Shown: positions 37,100 through 46,348 of the stretch, in pieces
Layout of the letters: each line of letters opens with the position of its first letter
How positions within the stretch are numbered: position 1 is the stretch's first letter
Assembly: GCF_018531425.1 (NCBI RefSeq)
Contig: NZ_JAHBOI010000003.1
Coordinates: forward strand, 558,001-622,000
DNA from: Paenarthrobacter sp. DKR-5
GTDB lineage: Bacteria; Actinomycetota; Actinomycetes; Actinomycetales; Micrococcaceae
DNA length: 64,000 nt
Reading direction: 5' to 3'
Translations under genes and position numbers: made by a program
The notes under the pieces: model-generated
Told to the model about the DNA's origin: nothing
Databases searched by the model: none
The model's input: the letters and a program-made list of their open reading frames with translations, nothing else

Positions 37100-37846
37100 A
37101 TGACAACCGACAACGCCATCCTTGAACTGCTGCCCGCGGTCGACGTCGCCGACGGCCAGGCGGTACGCCTGGTCCAGGGCGAGGCCGGCAGCGAGACCAG
37201 CTACGGGGCACCGCTCGACGCCGCACTGGCATGGCAGAACGACGGCGCCGAATGGGTGCACCTGGTGGACCTGGACGCCGCCTTCGGCCGCGGGTCGAAC
37301 CTGGAGCTGCTGCGCGGCGTCGTCGAGCGGCTGAGCATCAAGGTGGAACTCTCCGGCGGCATCCGGGACGATGAGTCCCTCGAACGCGCCCTCGAACTCG
37401 GCGCCGCGCGCGTCAACCTCGGCACGGCCGCCCTGGAGAACCCGGACTGGACCCGCCGGGCCATCGAGCGGTTCGGCGACCAGGTTGCAGTGGGACTGGA
37501 CGTGCGCGGCACGACCCTCGCTGCCCGCGGATGGACGAAGGAGGGCGGGGACCTCTGGGAGGTGCTGGCCCGTCTCGAGGACGCCGGCTGCGCGCGTTAC
37601 GTGGTCACGGACGTGACCAAGGACGGCACGCTGAAGGGCCCGAACGTCGAGCTGCTCCGTGAGGTCCTCGAACGCACCGGCAAGCCGGTCGTGGCTTCGG
37701 GCGGCATTTCCAGCCTCCAGGACCTGAAGGACCTGCGGGAGCTGGTGCCGCTTGGGCTGGAGGGTGCGATCGTCGGCAAGGCCCTCTACGCCGGAGCCTT
37801 CACCCTGCCCGAGGCGCTCGACGTCGCCGGCCGGCGCACGCACTGA
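37100..37846 (+). CDS. hisA: HisA / PriA phosphoribosyl isomerase
   Basis: A 248-residue TIM barrel acting on ProFAR in histidine synthesis. In Actinobacteria this protein (PriA) commonly also does the TrpF reaction; I cannot confirm that here. Catalytic Asp residues are in [16 protein letters not shown] (N-terminal) and [15 protein letters not shown]. The two phosphate loops [12 protein letters not shown] and [11 protein letters not shown] are clear. GAGGAG precedes ATG 37100. Confidence 0.95.
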   Translation: MTTDNAILELLPAVDVADGQAVRLVQGEAGSETSYGAPLDAALAWQNDGAEWVHLVDLDAAFGRGSNLELLRGVVERLSIKVELSGGIRDDESLERALELGAARVNLGTAALENPDWTRRAIERFGDQVAVGLDVRGTTLAARGWTKEGGDLWEVLARLEDAGCARYVVTDVTKDGTLKGPNVELLREVLERTGKPVVASGGISSLQDLKDLRELVPLGLEGAIVGKALYAGAFTLPEALDVAGRRTH

Positions 37847-37849
37847 CGC

Positions 37850-38716
37850 ATGGCTGACGCGCAGCGACGCGAACTGCCCGGGCACATCGCCGCGGCCCTG
37901 GCCGGTGCGGGCGGCCCGGCCGACTCCGCAGGACAGCCGTGGGCGGGCCGGGATCTGACAAGCGCCGCCGCACCGACGCACCAGTTCGACGACGACGACG
38001 GTTCGGCCGACCCCGGTTACGCGGCGGCCGTAGCCGCTCTCCGGTCCGGGTCCGGGACCGAAGCAGGAGTGGTCGCAGCGCTGGCCACCGCCCGGGTCTT
38101 CGTGCCGGTTGTGGCCGCCCTCGCGGAGGAATCCGAAGGCGCCGGGGGACTGCAGGCGGACAAACAGGCCGATATGGCGCTGGTGACGCTGAAAGCTCCG
38201 GACGGCCGGAGGGCGCTGCCCGCGTTCAGCTCCGCAGCGGCTCTGGAGGCATGGCACCCGCAGGCGCGGCCGGTGGCGGTTTTCGCCCCGCGGGCCGCCC
38301 TCTCCGCCGTCGCCGAGGACGCCCAGCTGATGGTCCTGGACCCCGGGGCCGACTTCACGTTCGTCGTTCGCCGGCCCGCGCTCTGGGCCCTGGCCCGGCA
38401 GCAGCCCTGGGTCCCCAGCTACGAAGATCCCGCCGTGGCGGAGGCCGCCGCGGGTGTTAGATTGGACGCGTCCGAGATCGAGAGCGTCACGGTGCACCGG
38501 GCAACCGGCACCGGCAGCGTCGATGCCTGCGGACGAAGGGTCGACGGCGGGGGACCGGGTCCCGAACTGCGGATTGTGCTGCAGGTCAGGGATGGTCTCG
38601 ACGCCGCGGCGCTGCAGCGGCTCGTGGACCGGGCACAGCAGCACTGGGCCCGGAACGAAGTGTTCGCGGAGCGTGTTGACTCACTCGACCTCAGTGTCCA
38701 GCGCGCCCAGGGATAG
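37850..38716 (+). CDS. SseB family protein
   Basis: A 288-residue soluble protein. The SseB N-terminal-type domain (about 55-175) contains ALVTLKAPDGRRALPAFSS followed by a predicted alpha/beta region. The family is named for enhanced serine sensitivity in E. coli, with no settled biochemical role. It starts 3 nt after hisA, which argues for co-transcription with the his genes. Confidence 0.85.
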   Translation: MADAQRRELPGHIAAALAGAGGPADSAGQPWAGRDLTSAAAPTHQFDDDDGSADPGYAAAVAALRSGSGTEAGVVAALATARVFVPVVAALAEESEGAGGLQADKQADMALVTLKAPDGRRALPAFSSAAALEAWHPQARPVAVFAPRAALSAVAEDAQLMVLDPGADFTFVVRRPALWALARQQPWVPSYEDPAVAEAAAGVRLDASEIESVTVHRATGTGSVDACGRRVDGGGPGPELRIVLQVRDGLDAAALQRLVDRAQQHWARNEVFAERVDSLDLSVQRAQG

Positions 38717-38777
38717 CTGACCGCACGCCGCCCGGGACCCGGAGGCCGGCGGTTCAGCCGGTTGAAGGTAGTTCCTC

Positions 38778-40064
38778 GTGAATTTCGCTCGGTACAAAGA
38801 GCTCTTGGGTGTTCCCCAAGTGCGCCGGCTTTTGCTGGTGGCGATGCTGGCCCGCTTCCCGCATTCCGCGGCAGGGGTGCTGCTCACCCTGCATGTCGTC
38901 GGCACGCTGCAACGCGGCTATGGTGCCGCCGGCGCGGTGGCGGCGGCAATCACGGTCGGTATCGCCGTGGGGGCGCCGTGGCGTGGGCGGCGAGTGGACA
39001 GTTCCGGACTGCGCGCGGCCCTGGTGCCTTCGGTGATTGCCGAGGCCGTCATCTGGTGCACCGCACCCTTCCTGCCATATGAGCTGCTCGTGCCCGTGGC
39101 CGTGCTCGGCGGCCTGTTCGCGCTGCCGATCTTCTCGGTGGTCCGCCAGTCCCTGGGCGTCATGGTCTCCGCGGAGCAGCGCCGGACCGCCTACGCACTG
39201 GACTCGGTGGGCACCGAGATCACGTTCATGGTGGGCCCGGCAGCCGGCGTGGTGCTGGCGACCGCGCTGCCGAGCACCGTGGGCCTGGTCCTGATCGGGG
39301 TGTCCTCCTCCCTGGCGGGAGTGTTCCTCATGTGGTTCAACCCGCCCACGCGCACCGGCCACCGCGGCTCGTTCGTGCACGAGGGAGCCGACGACGTCGA
39401 GTGCATGGAGGAGATTTCCCCGGCCGAGGCGAAGGCCAGCAGCTCCTACGCGGGCGCGAACGCGGTGGCGCGCCTGTTCGGCCGCGCGCGCTCGAATTTC
39501 CACTGGATCACGCCGGCCATCATCGCCGTCCTCGGCGCCGCGGCCGGGTCCGGCCTGGTGCTCTCCGGTACGGACGTCGGCATCGTTGCGCTGCTGCGCG
39601 AGGGTGACCACGTCAAGGAACTGGGCCTGGTGTTCCTGTTCTGGTGCGCGGCGTCGGTCGTCGGCGGCCTTGTCTACGGGGCCCTGCACCGGCCCGTCTC
39701 GCCGCTGCTGTTGCTGGCAGCCATGGGGGCGCTCACCGTTCCGATGGGGTTCGCCCACGACACCTGGTGGCTCGCGCTCCTGTCGGTCCCGCCGGGACTG
39801 CTCTGCGCGCCGACGCTCTCCGCGGCGACCGAAAGCGTGGCATCCCTCGTCGCGGAGGAGCGCCGCGGCGAAGCCATGGGGTGGTACGGGTCAGCCCTGA
39901 CGGCCGGCAGCGCGCTGGGATCCCCGCTGGCCGGCGTGGCCATCGACGTGGTCGGCCCCTGGGCGGGCTTTGCCCTGGTTGGCGTGCTCGCCGTGCTGCT
40001 GTGCACGGCGGGGTGGACGGTCCGCGGCGCGCGGCGCCGCAGGGTCTCCGGGCTGGCCCGCTAG
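38778..40064 (+). CDS. MFS transporter
   Basis: A 428-residue protein with about 12 hydrophobic segments and a central hydrophilic loop (about 195-240). It lacks a recognisable drug-transporter signature beyond the major facilitator layout. The GTG start gives MNFARYKELLGVPQVRRLLL; upstream GTTGAAGG may help ribosome binding. The substrate is unknown. It converges with the DUF1844 gene over 32 bases with no strong terminator. Confidence 0.88.
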   Translation: MNFARYKELLGVPQVRRLLLVAMLARFPHSAAGVLLTLHVVGTLQRGYGAAGAVAAAITVGIAVGAPWRGRRVDSSGLRAALVPSVIAEAVIWCTAPFLPYELLVPVAVLGGLFALPIFSVVRQSLGVMVSAEQRRTAYALDSVGTEITFMVGPAAGVVLATALPSTVGLVLIGVSSSLAGVFLMWFNPPTRTGHRGSFVHEGADDVECMEEISPAEAKASSSYAGANAVARLFGRARSNFHWITPAIIAVLGAAAGSGLVLSGTDVGIVALLREGDHVKELGLVFLFWCAASVVGGLVYGALHRPVSPLLLLAAMGALTVPMGFAHDTWWLALLSVPPGLLCAPTLSAATESVASLVAEERRGEAMGWYGSALTAGSALGSPLAGVAIDVVGPWAGFALVGVLAVLLCTAGWTVRGARRRRVSGLAR

Positions 40065-40096
40065 GGCCTGCCCGGGTGCGGTTTCGTTGATGCGGG

Positions 40097-40516
40097 CTAG
40101 TTGACCGGGCCGGTGAACTTCTCGCCGGGACCCTTTCCGGGCGCGTCCGGGATCGAGGATGCCTCGCGGAACGCGAGCTGAAGGGAACGCAGGCCGTCGC
40201 GCAACGGTCCGGCGTGCTGGCTGCCGATTTCCGGGGCGGCCGCTGTCACGAAACCGGCCAGGGCCGTGATCAGCTTGCGGGCCTCGTCCAGGTCCTTGAG
40301 CTCCTCGGCATCGGGCCCGGCGGCCAGCCCGCATTTCACGGCGGCGGCGCTCATCAGGTGCACTGCCGCGGTGGTGATGACCTCGACGGCGGGCACCTCG
40401 GCGATGTCCCGCATCTCCTGTGCCGCTTCCGCCTCGGCGTCGTGGCCGCCCCCGGCTTCGGGTTCGAAGCTGTAGCGGGCGGCGTCGGGCGAAGGATTAC
40501 TGTCTGGGGTGCTCAT
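40097..40516 (-). CDS. DUF1844 protein
   Basis: A 139-residue acidic protein starting MSTPDSNPSPDAARYSFEPE. The DUF1844 core (VEVITTAAVHLMSAAAVKCGL, then LDEARKLITALAGFV) is clear. The family has no established function and regularly sits beside infC in Actinobacteria. The ORF runs back to 40561, but ATG 40516 fits the usual start. Confidence 0.88.
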   Translation of the reverse strand: MSTPDSNPSPDAARYSFEPEAGGGHDAEAEAAQEMRDIAEVPAVEVITTAAVHLMSAAAVKCGLAAGPDAEELKDLDEARKLITALAGFVTAAAPEIGSQHAGPLRDGLRSLQLAFREASSIPDAPGKGPGEKFTGPVN

Positions 40517-40824
40517 ACTGGTAAGCTTGTCACAGACCGACTGGATGTCGTTAGTCCGCATGGGCGGCCCGAGGGTGAACTCACCGTGAACCTTCGGGAA
40601 GTGTAGCGGGATAAAGATGTCCAGTTAGCAAGTGGAGACCTCTCCCACCCTTCGACCCTCGCGGACGCCGCGCAGGAGTTGCCGGGTACCGGTCGGTCCG
40701 AAGGAACCATGTTCCCGAGGTTTGCGTTGTGCACCGACTCCTGAGGCTTCCATTTGCGCCAGCAACTGGGGGCCTTCTTCATTTGCCGGCGGTGACCAGG
40801 ACTTCAAGCAAACAGGAGCTACAC
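40517..40824 (+). promoter_or_regulatory. Long leader and divergent promoter region of infC
   Basis: This 308-base stretch has no convincing gene. It contains the divergent DUF1844 start and the infC leader. CTCCTG at 40740-40745 can pair with the infC ribosome-binding site CAGGAG (40813-40818), which could allow translational control. I cannot place a promoter with confidence. Confidence 0.4.
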
Positions 40825-41985
40825 ATTAGCGAGCCACGAATCAACGATCGGATCCGCGTCCCGGAGGTGCGGTTGGTAGGACCGGCTGGAGAGCAGGTTG
40901 GTATCGTCCGCATTGAGGACGCCCTCCGTCTTGCCGCCGAATCCGACCTTGATCTTGTTGAGGTTGCCCCGCAGGCTAAACCGCCTGTGGCCAAGCTCAT
41001 GGATTTTGGCAAGTACAAGTACGAAGCTGCTGTCAAGGCCCGCGAGGCCCGGAAGAACCAGACGAACACTGTTCTGAAGGAAATCCGCTTCCGCCTCAAG
41101 ATCGACACCCACGACTACGAGACCAAGCGCGGGCACGCCCTGCGGTTCCTCGGCGCCGGGGACAAGGTCAAGGCCATGATCCAGTTCCGTGGACGTGAGC
41201 AGCAGCGCCCCGAAATGGGTATCCGCCTGCTGCAGCGCTTCGCCGACGACGTCGCCGAGGTCGGGGTGGTCGAATCCTCCCCGCGCATCGACGGACGCAA
41301 CATGGTCATGGTCATCGGTCCGCTGAAGAACAAGGCCGAAGCGAAGGCCGAGGCCCGGCGCGCGACCCAGCGCGCGGAGGCGAAGGCCGCCAACGAGGCG
41401 AAGACCCACGTGAATGTCTCCGGGGAAGCGCCGATGACGCAGTCGCTGGCGGACCTGCTGCCGGAAGGTTTCGGCCAGGCGTCCCGCGAGGAGGCACCGG
41501 AGGCTGCGGAGGTTCCGGCAGCCGCCGAGACGTCCGAAGCGAAGGCGCCCGAGGCTGCCGCCGTGCAGCCCGAGGCGGCTCCGGCCAAGGAGGAGGCTCC
41601 GGCCGCTCCCGCGCCGAAGACCGCTCCGGCTCCTGAGGCCAAGGCGGCTGCGGCTCCCAAGGCTGCGGCAGCACCTGCCGCCAAGGCCCCGGAAGCCAAG
41701 GCCCCGGAAGCCAAGGCCCCGGAAGCCAAGGCCCCGGAAGCGAAGGCTCCGGCGGCGCCCAAGGCTCCCGCTGCACCGAAGGCTCCGGCTCCCAAGGCTC
41801 CGGCTGCGCCGAAGCCCGCCGCGTCGTCGCCCGCGCCGAAGCCCGCCGCGTCGTCGCCTGCGCCGATGCCCAAGCCTGTGCCGAGGCCCGCACCCGTGCC
41901 CAAGCCCGCGGCACGCGCAGCGGCGCCGAAGCCCGGCACCAAGCCGGCTGCGAAGCCGGCGGGGCGCAAGCCCTCCGCCGACTAG
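40825..41985 (+). CDS. infC: Translation initiation factor IF-3
   Basis: The start codon is ATT at 40825, preceded by AGGAG 5 nt away; no ATG, GTG or TTG fits the conserved start [18 protein letters not shown] initiation is a known autoregulation device of infC. IF3-N (1-70) and IF3-C (about 80-170) are complete. About 210 extra residues follow, rich in Ala, Pro and Lys, including four perfect 15-nt repeats coding AKAPE (41680-41739). The total is 386 residues against about 180-200 for most IF-3. It is followed by rpmI and rplT. Confidence 0.95.
   Translation: MSEPRINDRIRVPEVRLVGPAGEQVGIVRIEDALRLAAESDLDLVEVAPQAKPPVAKLMDFGKYKYEAAVKAREARKNQTNTVLKEIRFRLKIDTHDYETKRGHALRFLGAGDKVKAMIQFRGREQQRPEMGIRLLQRFADDVAEVGVVESSPRIDGRNMVMVIGPLKNKAEAKAEARRATQRAEAKAANEAKTHVNVSGEAPMTQSLADLLPEGFGQASREEAPEAAEVPAAAETSEAKAPEAAAVQPEAAPAKEEAPAAPAPKTAPAPEAKAAAAPKAAAAPAAKAPEAKAPEAKAPEAKAPEAKAPAAPKAPAAPKAPAPKAPAAPKPAASSPAPKPAASSPAPMPKPVPRPAPVPKPAARAAAPKPGTKPAAKPAGRKPSAD
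41680..41739 (+). repeat. Tandem 15-nt repeats in infC
   Basis: Four identical copies of GCCAAGGCCCCGGAA are followed by a degenerate fifth. They encode AKAPE units in the IF-3 tail and are a likely site of length variation. Confidence 0.9.
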
Positions 41986-42071
41986 GCAACACAGATCCAT
42001 CAGGAACCGGCACCGGTTCCTGGAAGAGCCGCGGGCTTTGGCCCGAGGAAAACGTAAGGAGAACGGCAGCC

Positions 42072-42266
42072 ATGCCGAAGCAGAAGACACACAGTGGAGC
42101 AAAGAAGCGCTTCAAGCTCACCGGCAGCGGCAAGCTGAAGCGCCAGCAGGCCAACCGCCGTCACTACCTGGAGCACAAGTCCTCCACGTTGACGCGCCGC
42201 CTCGCCAGCGATCAGATCGTGTCCAAGGCTGACGCCAAGGGCATCAAGAAGATGCTCGGCCTCTAG
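42072..42266 (+). CDS. rpmI: 50S ribosomal protein L35
   Basis: A 64-residue basic protein, beginning [20 protein letters not shown] and ending in a short Leu tail, typical of L35. AAGGAG lies 9 nt before ATG 42072. It is between infC and rplT in the standard order. Confidence 0.97.
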   Translation: MPKQKTHSGAKKRFKLTGSGKLKRQQANRRHYLEHKSSTLTRRLASDQIVSKADAKGIKKMLGL

Positions 42267-42268
42267 TT

Positions 42269-42325
42269 CCAGACCATCGGCCCTCGGGCCGTTCCAAAAA
42301 GCCATCTCAGGCTTGCTAGGTCTGG
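42269..42325 (+). ncRNA. Three-way-junction RNA between rpmI and rplT
   Basis: The closing stem CCAGACC (42269-42275) pairs with GGTCTGG (42319-42325). It encloses two hairpins: CGGCC/GGCCG (42278-42291) and AAGCC/GGCTT (42299-42314). It sits 24 nt before the rplT start. L20 or L35 autoregulation or mRNA processing are possible roles. I do not recognise a named RNA family. Confidence 0.55.
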
Positions 42326-42349
42326 GAGATTGATCGAAGGAGTACGCAC

Positions 42350-42733
42350 GTGGCACGTGTGAAGCGGGCAGTAAACGCCCACAAGAAGCGCCGGGTAATT
42401 CTCGAGCGCGCATCCGGCTACCGCGGCCAGCGTTCGCGGCTGTACCGCAAGGCCAAAGAGCAGGTCACGCACTCGCTGGTCTACAGCTACAATGACCGCC
42501 GCAAGAAGAAGGGCGACTTCCGCCGCCTTTGGATCCAGCGCATCAACGCTGCGTCCCGCGCCAATGGCCTGACCTACAACCGCCTGATCCAGGGCCTGAA
42601 GGCCGCTGCCATCGAGGTTGACCGCCGCATGCTGGCCGAGCTCGCCGTCTCCGACGCTGCCGCTTTCGCCGGACTGGTCAAGCTGGCCAAGAACGCGCTG
42701 CCGGAGGACACCTCCGCGCCGGCACAGGCCTGA
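42350..42733 (+). CDS. rplT: 50S ribosomal protein L20
   Basis: A 127-residue protein beginning [20 protein letters not shown] after GTG 42350, with [20 protein letters not shown] in the conserved core. L20 is needed early in 50S assembly and in other bacteria represses its own operon. AAGGAG lies about 9 nt upstream. Confidence 0.98.
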   Translation: MARVKRAVNAHKKRRVILERASGYRGQRSRLYRKAKEQVTHSLVYSYNDRRKKKGDFRRLWIQRINAASRANGLTYNRLIQGLKAAAIEVDRRMLAELAVSDAAAFAGLVKLAKNALPEDTSAPAQA

Positions 42734-42759
42734 CGGCCGCACGCCGGCTGACAGCTGCG

Positions 42760-43704
42760 TTGACTGAGACCGGGCGCCCGCAAGCGCTGCCGATGTCCAA
42801 CCCCCGGGCCGACCGGGTTCGGAACATCGCCAGGCTTGCCGGGCGCCCGGCCCGTTTAAGGCGCCGGCAGTTCCTGGCCGAAGGGCCGCAGGCTGTCCGC
42901 GAGGCCCTCGCCGCGCACCGCGAACGGATCACCGCCGGGGGAGCGGGCCTCGTCCGGGAGGTCTATGCGAGTCCGGCCGTGCTTGACCGGCTGCCCGAAC
43001 TAGCCGATTTGTGCCGGGACACCGAACTGCGCCTGGCGACCGACGAGGTGCTCGCGGCGCTCAGCGATACGGTCCAGACGCAGGGCATCGTGGCGGTGTG
43101 CGATTTCCTGGACCAGGACCTCGGCGCCGTGCTCGCAAGGTCTCCCAAGCTGGTAGCGGTGCTGTGCCAGGTCCGGGATCCGGGCAACGCGGGCACCGTC
43201 CTGCGGGCAGCGGACGCGGCGGGTGCCGACGCCGTGGTCTTCACCTCTTCCAGCGTGGACATCTACAACCCGAAAGCTGTTCGGTCCACCGCAGGGTCCC
43301 TTTTCCACCTGCCGGTCGTGCTCGGGGCGGAGACGGAAGACCTGGTCGCTGCCTTCCGCGGCGCGGGAATCGGTGTGCTGGCCGCGGACGGCTACGGCAG
43401 CCTTGATCTGGACCTGCTGCAGGATGAAAGTGCAGCCAGGCGCCTGACCGGCAGCGATACGCCGTCCGCCTTCAATCTCGAAGCCCCGACCGCCTGGCTG
43501 TTCGGTAACGAGGCCCAGGGTCTCTCGGAGACGGAACTGGCGCTGTCGGACCACCGGGTTGCCGTGCCGGTGTACGGTGCGGCCGAAAGCCTGAACGTCG
43601 GCACCGCCGCAACGGTCTGCCTCTACGCCAGTGCCCGCGCCCAGCAGCACCGAAGCCCGGACCGGGCACACCGACCGGGCGCAGCGGGCCAACCCGGCGC
43701 TTAA
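42760..43704 (+). CDS. TrmH/SpoU family RNA methyltransferase
   Basis: A 314-residue 2'-O-methyltransferase. The N-terminal substrate-binding domain contains RRRQFLAEGPQAVREAL. The C-terminal knot motifs are VRDPGNAGTVLRAADAAG, WLFGNEAQGLS and VPVYGAAESLNVGTAA. The start is TTG 42760 or ATG 42793; the ETGRP sequence before the ATG seems conserved in relatives, so I used TTG. The substrate is probably 23S rRNA. It often follows rplT in Actinobacteria. Confidence 0.9.
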   Translation: MTETGRPQALPMSNPRADRVRNIARLAGRPARLRRRQFLAEGPQAVREALAAHRERITAGGAGLVREVYASPAVLDRLPELADLCRDTELRLATDEVLAALSDTVQTQGIVAVCDFLDQDLGAVLARSPKLVAVLCQVRDPGNAGTVLRAADAAGADAVVFTSSSVDIYNPKAVRSTAGSLFHLPVVLGAETEDLVAAFRGAGIGVLAADGYGSLDLDLLQDESAARRLTGSDTPSAFNLEAPTAWLFGNEAQGLSETELALSDHRVAVPVYGAAESLNVGTAATVCLYASARAQQHRSPDRAHRPGAAGQPGA

Positions 43705-43708
43705 AGTC

Positions 43709-43742
43709 CAGTGGCCCGGTACCTCGCGGTACCGGGCCACTG
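43709..43742. terminator. Bidirectional terminator hairpin
   Basis: A perfect 15-bp stem CAGTGGCCCGGTACC (43709-43723) with 43728-43742 and a TCGC loop, between the convergent methyltransferase and GlsB genes. No T-tract. Confidence 0.7.
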
Positions 43743-43765
43743 ATGCAGCACTTACTTCCGAGCTA

Positions 43766-44035
43766 TCAAACCCGCTTGTTCCGGCCGGTAACGGCGCCGT
43801 AAATGAACGCCACTACCAGACCGCCGATGATTGCGAAGATCCAGGTTCCGAGGTGGAAGAACCCCTGGATCGCGCTGCCACCGAAAATCAGAGCGGAGAT
43901 GAAGCCACCAACGAGCGCGCCGACCACGCCGAGCACGAGGCTGGTGACCCAGCCGCCCCCGACCCGACCGGGCATGATTGCCTTGACGATGGCTCCAACG
44001 ATCAGACCTAGGATTATCCAAGCAATAATTCCCAT
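43766..44035 (-). CDS. GlsB/YeaQ/YmgE family stress-response membrane protein
   Basis: An 89-residue transglycosylase-associated-type membrane protein. Three hydrophobic segments, and the Gly-rich GLIVGAIVKAIMPGRVGGGW typical of the family, are visible. GGAGGAG lies 4-5 nt before ATG 44035. Function is unclear; members are induced by stress in enteric bacteria. Confidence 0.93.
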   Translation of the reverse strand: MGIIAWIILGLIVGAIVKAIMPGRVGGGWVTSLVLGVVGALVGGFISALIFGGSAIQGFFHLGTWIFAIIGGLVVAFIYGAVTGRNKRV

Positions 44036-44205
44036 GACTCCTCCTTCAGTAGAGCTAACGGCACAACGGTAGCACTGGCTGAACGCAATTGTCAGCAGGC
44101 TTAGGATCGGCGTGGTGCGCGCCGATTCGCCCGAACGGTACCGTTGACCTGGGGCGCGCGCCGCGTGTTCCGGGTTTCGGACCCCTGTGCGGAAGTGGGT
44201 GGCTT

Positions 44206-45171
44206 GTGTCGGCTGGTGGAGGAAGCAAGGCGATTCTGGCGGCGCTGGCGGCCAACCTCTCGATTGCGGCGTTAAAGTTCCTTGCCTTCCTGCTGACGGC
44301 CTCGTCTTCGATGCTGGCCGAGTCCATCCACTCGGTGGCGGACTCCGGCAACCAGGCGCTGCTGCTGCTCGGCGGCCGGCGCGCCTCCCGCCAGGCCAGT
44401 CCGCAGCACCCGTTCGGCTACGGCCGCGAGAGGTACATCTACGCCTTCATCGTCTCGATCGTGCTGTTCAGCGTCGGGGGACTTTTCGCGCTCTTCGAGG
44501 CATATGAGAAGTCCCTTGACCCGCACGGCATCGACGCGCAGTGGGCCTGGGTGCCGGTGGCGGTGCTCGTCGGCTCGATCGCCTTGGAAGGCTTCTCGTT
44601 CCGTACAGCGATCAAGGAATCCAACCGCACGCGCGGGTCCCGTAGCTGGGTGGCGTTCATCCGCAGCGCCAAGGCGCCGGAGCTGCCGGTCGTCCTGCTC
44701 GAAGACTTCGCCGCCCTGATTGGCCTGGTCCTGGCCCTCTTCGGCGTCGGGCTGACCATCGCCACGGGCAACGGCCTGTGGGACGCCGCCGGCACGGCCC
44801 TGATCGGCCTGCTGCTGGTGGGGGTCGCCGCCGTCCTCGCCATCGAAACCAAATCCCTGCTGCTGGGGGAGTCCGCGACGGCGGCGGATGTGCGCAACAT
44901 CGAGGCCGCCCTGGTGGGCGGGGGAGTGCACCGGATCATTCACCTCAAGACCATGCACCTCGGCCCCGAGGAACTGCTGGTGGCAGCGAAGGTCGCCGTG
45001 GACCATGACGCCTCGGGAGCCGACATCGCCGGCACCATCGACGCGGCGGAACGGCGGGTGCGCGAGGCCGTGCCGATCGCCAAGGTCATGTACCTGGAGC
45101 CCGACATTTACTCGGCGGCACGGGCGGCCGCCGACGCCGTCAGCGGGCCCGACGCTCCAAACGCCCGCTGA
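44206..45171 (+). CDS. Cation diffusion facilitator (CDF) family transporter
   Basis: A 321-residue divalent-metal/proton antiporter. Five or six membrane segments are seen, with the metal-site motif ESIHSVADSGNQ (HxxxD) in TM2. The C-terminal cytoplasmic domain has the ferredoxin-like fold (ALVGGGVHRIIHLKTMHLGPEELL). The start is GTG 44206; the upstream frame to 44089 is GC-rich and unlike the family. Metal (zinc, iron, manganese) cannot be told. It overlaps the convergent MFS gene by 32 bases. Confidence 0.9.
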   Translation: MSAGGGSKAILAALAANLSIAALKFLAFLLTASSSMLAESIHSVADSGNQALLLLGGRRASRQASPQHPFGYGRERYIYAFIVSIVLFSVGGLFALFEAYEKSLDPHGIDAQWAWVPVAVLVGSIALEGFSFRTAIKESNRTRGSRSWVAFIRSAKAPELPVVLLEDFAALIGLVLALFGVGLTIATGNGLWDAAGTALIGLLLVGVAAVLAIETKSLLLGESATAADVRNIEAALVGGGVHRIIHLKTMHLGPEELLVAAKVAVDHDASGADIAGTIDAAERRVREAVPIAKVMYLEPDIYSAARAAADAVSGPDAPNAR

Positions 45172-46348
45172 GCAGTGCGATGGCCAGACCGGCCACCGCA
45201 AGCACGGCGCCGACCAGTGCCGGAGCGGTGTAGCCCCAGCCCCAGGAAATGACCAGGCCGCCCAGGAAGGCGCCCAGGGCGTTGGCAATGTTCAGGCCCG
45301 CGTGGTTCAGGGAAGCGGCGAGCGACTGGGCGCCCGGGGAGACATCCATCAGACGGGTCTGCAGGCCCGGGATCAGCATCGACCCCGAGGTGCCCACCAC
45401 CAGGACCAGCAGCAGGGCGGTCCAGACGGCGTGCACGGCAATGCTGAAGACCACCAGCACGACGGCGACCACTGCCATGCCTGCGTAAATGCTGCCCAGC
45501 ACCGACCGGTCCGCTGCCCGGCCGCCGATGATGTTGCCCAGGATCATGCCCACCCCGTACAGCGCCACCACCACCGGCAGCCACTGCGCCGGCACCCCGG
45601 CAACATCGGTCATGGTCGGGGCGATATAGGTGTAGACGGCGAAGAACCCGCCGAAGCCCACGACAGCGACGAGAAGCGTCAGCCACACCTGGGGGCGGCG
45701 CAGGGCGACGAGTTCGCCCCTGATGCTGGCGTCCGCCGGGGCAGGCTGGGCAGGCACGAAGCGCGCGATCGCGGCCACTGTAGCCAGCCCGACAGCACCG
45801 ACCAGGAGGAAGAGCAGGCGCCAGCCGAACTGCTGGCCGACAAAGGTGGCCAGCGGCACGCCGGCCACGTTCGCAATCGAGAGCCCAAGCATCACCATGC
45901 CCACCGAGCGGGCACGTTTGGTGGGCGCGACGAGTGAGGCGGCGACGACGGCGGCCACACCGAAGTACGCCCCGTGCGGCAGCCCGGAGATGAACCGCGT
46001 CACCATCAGCGAACCATAGTCGGGGGCGAAGAATGACGAGAGGTTGCCGAGCGTGAAGAGCACCATCAGGCCCAGGACCAAGTGCTTGCGCGCCAGCCGG
46101 GCCGTGACCGCCGTCAGCACCGGCGCGCCGACGACGACGCCGAGCGCGTACGCGGAGATCAGGTGACCGGCCTCGGGAATGCCGACCTTGACGCCGGCGG
46201 CGACATTCGGGAGCAGGCCCATCATGGCGAACTCGGTGGTGCCGATGCCGAAGCCGCCCAGCGCCAGGGCGGCGATGGCGAGCCCGGTCCGGACGGGCCG
46301 GCGCCCGGTGCCGGCCGGAGAGATGGCGGTGGAAACGGTGCTGCTCAT
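45140..46348 (-). CDS. MFS transporter, AraJ/Bcr-like
   Basis: A 402-residue, 12-helix major facilitator of the DHA1 type. The N-terminal motif GFGIGTTEFAMMGLLPNVA is typical of AraJ/NepI-like efflux pumps. The start ATG 46348 gives MSSTVSTAIS; an upstream in-frame ATG at 46405 is possible. Its 3' end overlaps the CDF gene. It is divergent from the Nudix gene. Substrate unknown; sugars or drugs are possible. Confidence 0.88.
   Translation of the reverse strand: MSSTVSTAISPAGTGRRPVRTGLAIAALALGGFGIGTTEFAMMGLLPNVAAGVKVGIPEAGHLISAYALGVVVGAPVLTAVTARLARKHLVLGLMVLFTLGNLSSFFAPDYGSLMVTRFISGLPHGAYFGVAAVVAASLVAPTKRARSVGMVMLGLSIANVAGVPLATFVGQQFGWRLLFLLVGAVGLATVAAIARFVPAQPAPADASIRGELVALRRPQVWLTLLVAVVGFGGFFAVYTYIAPTMTDVAGVPAQWLPVVVALYGVGMILGNIIGGRAADRSVLGSIYAGMAVVAVVLVVFSIAVHAVWTALLLVLVVGTSGSMLIPGLQTRLMDVSPGAQSLAASLNHAGLNIANALGAFLGGLVISWGWGYTAPALVGAVLAVAGLAIALLSGRLERRAR

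Noticed and set aside
40701-40725. GAACCATGTTC, considered as a sixth LexA box.
   Set aside because: The spacing between GAAC and GTTC is three bases rather than four, and the flanks do not fit.
41680-41760. Short tandem repeats, considered as a CRISPR or minisatellite array.
   Set aside because: They are in frame inside infC, have no spacers and encode AKAPE units.
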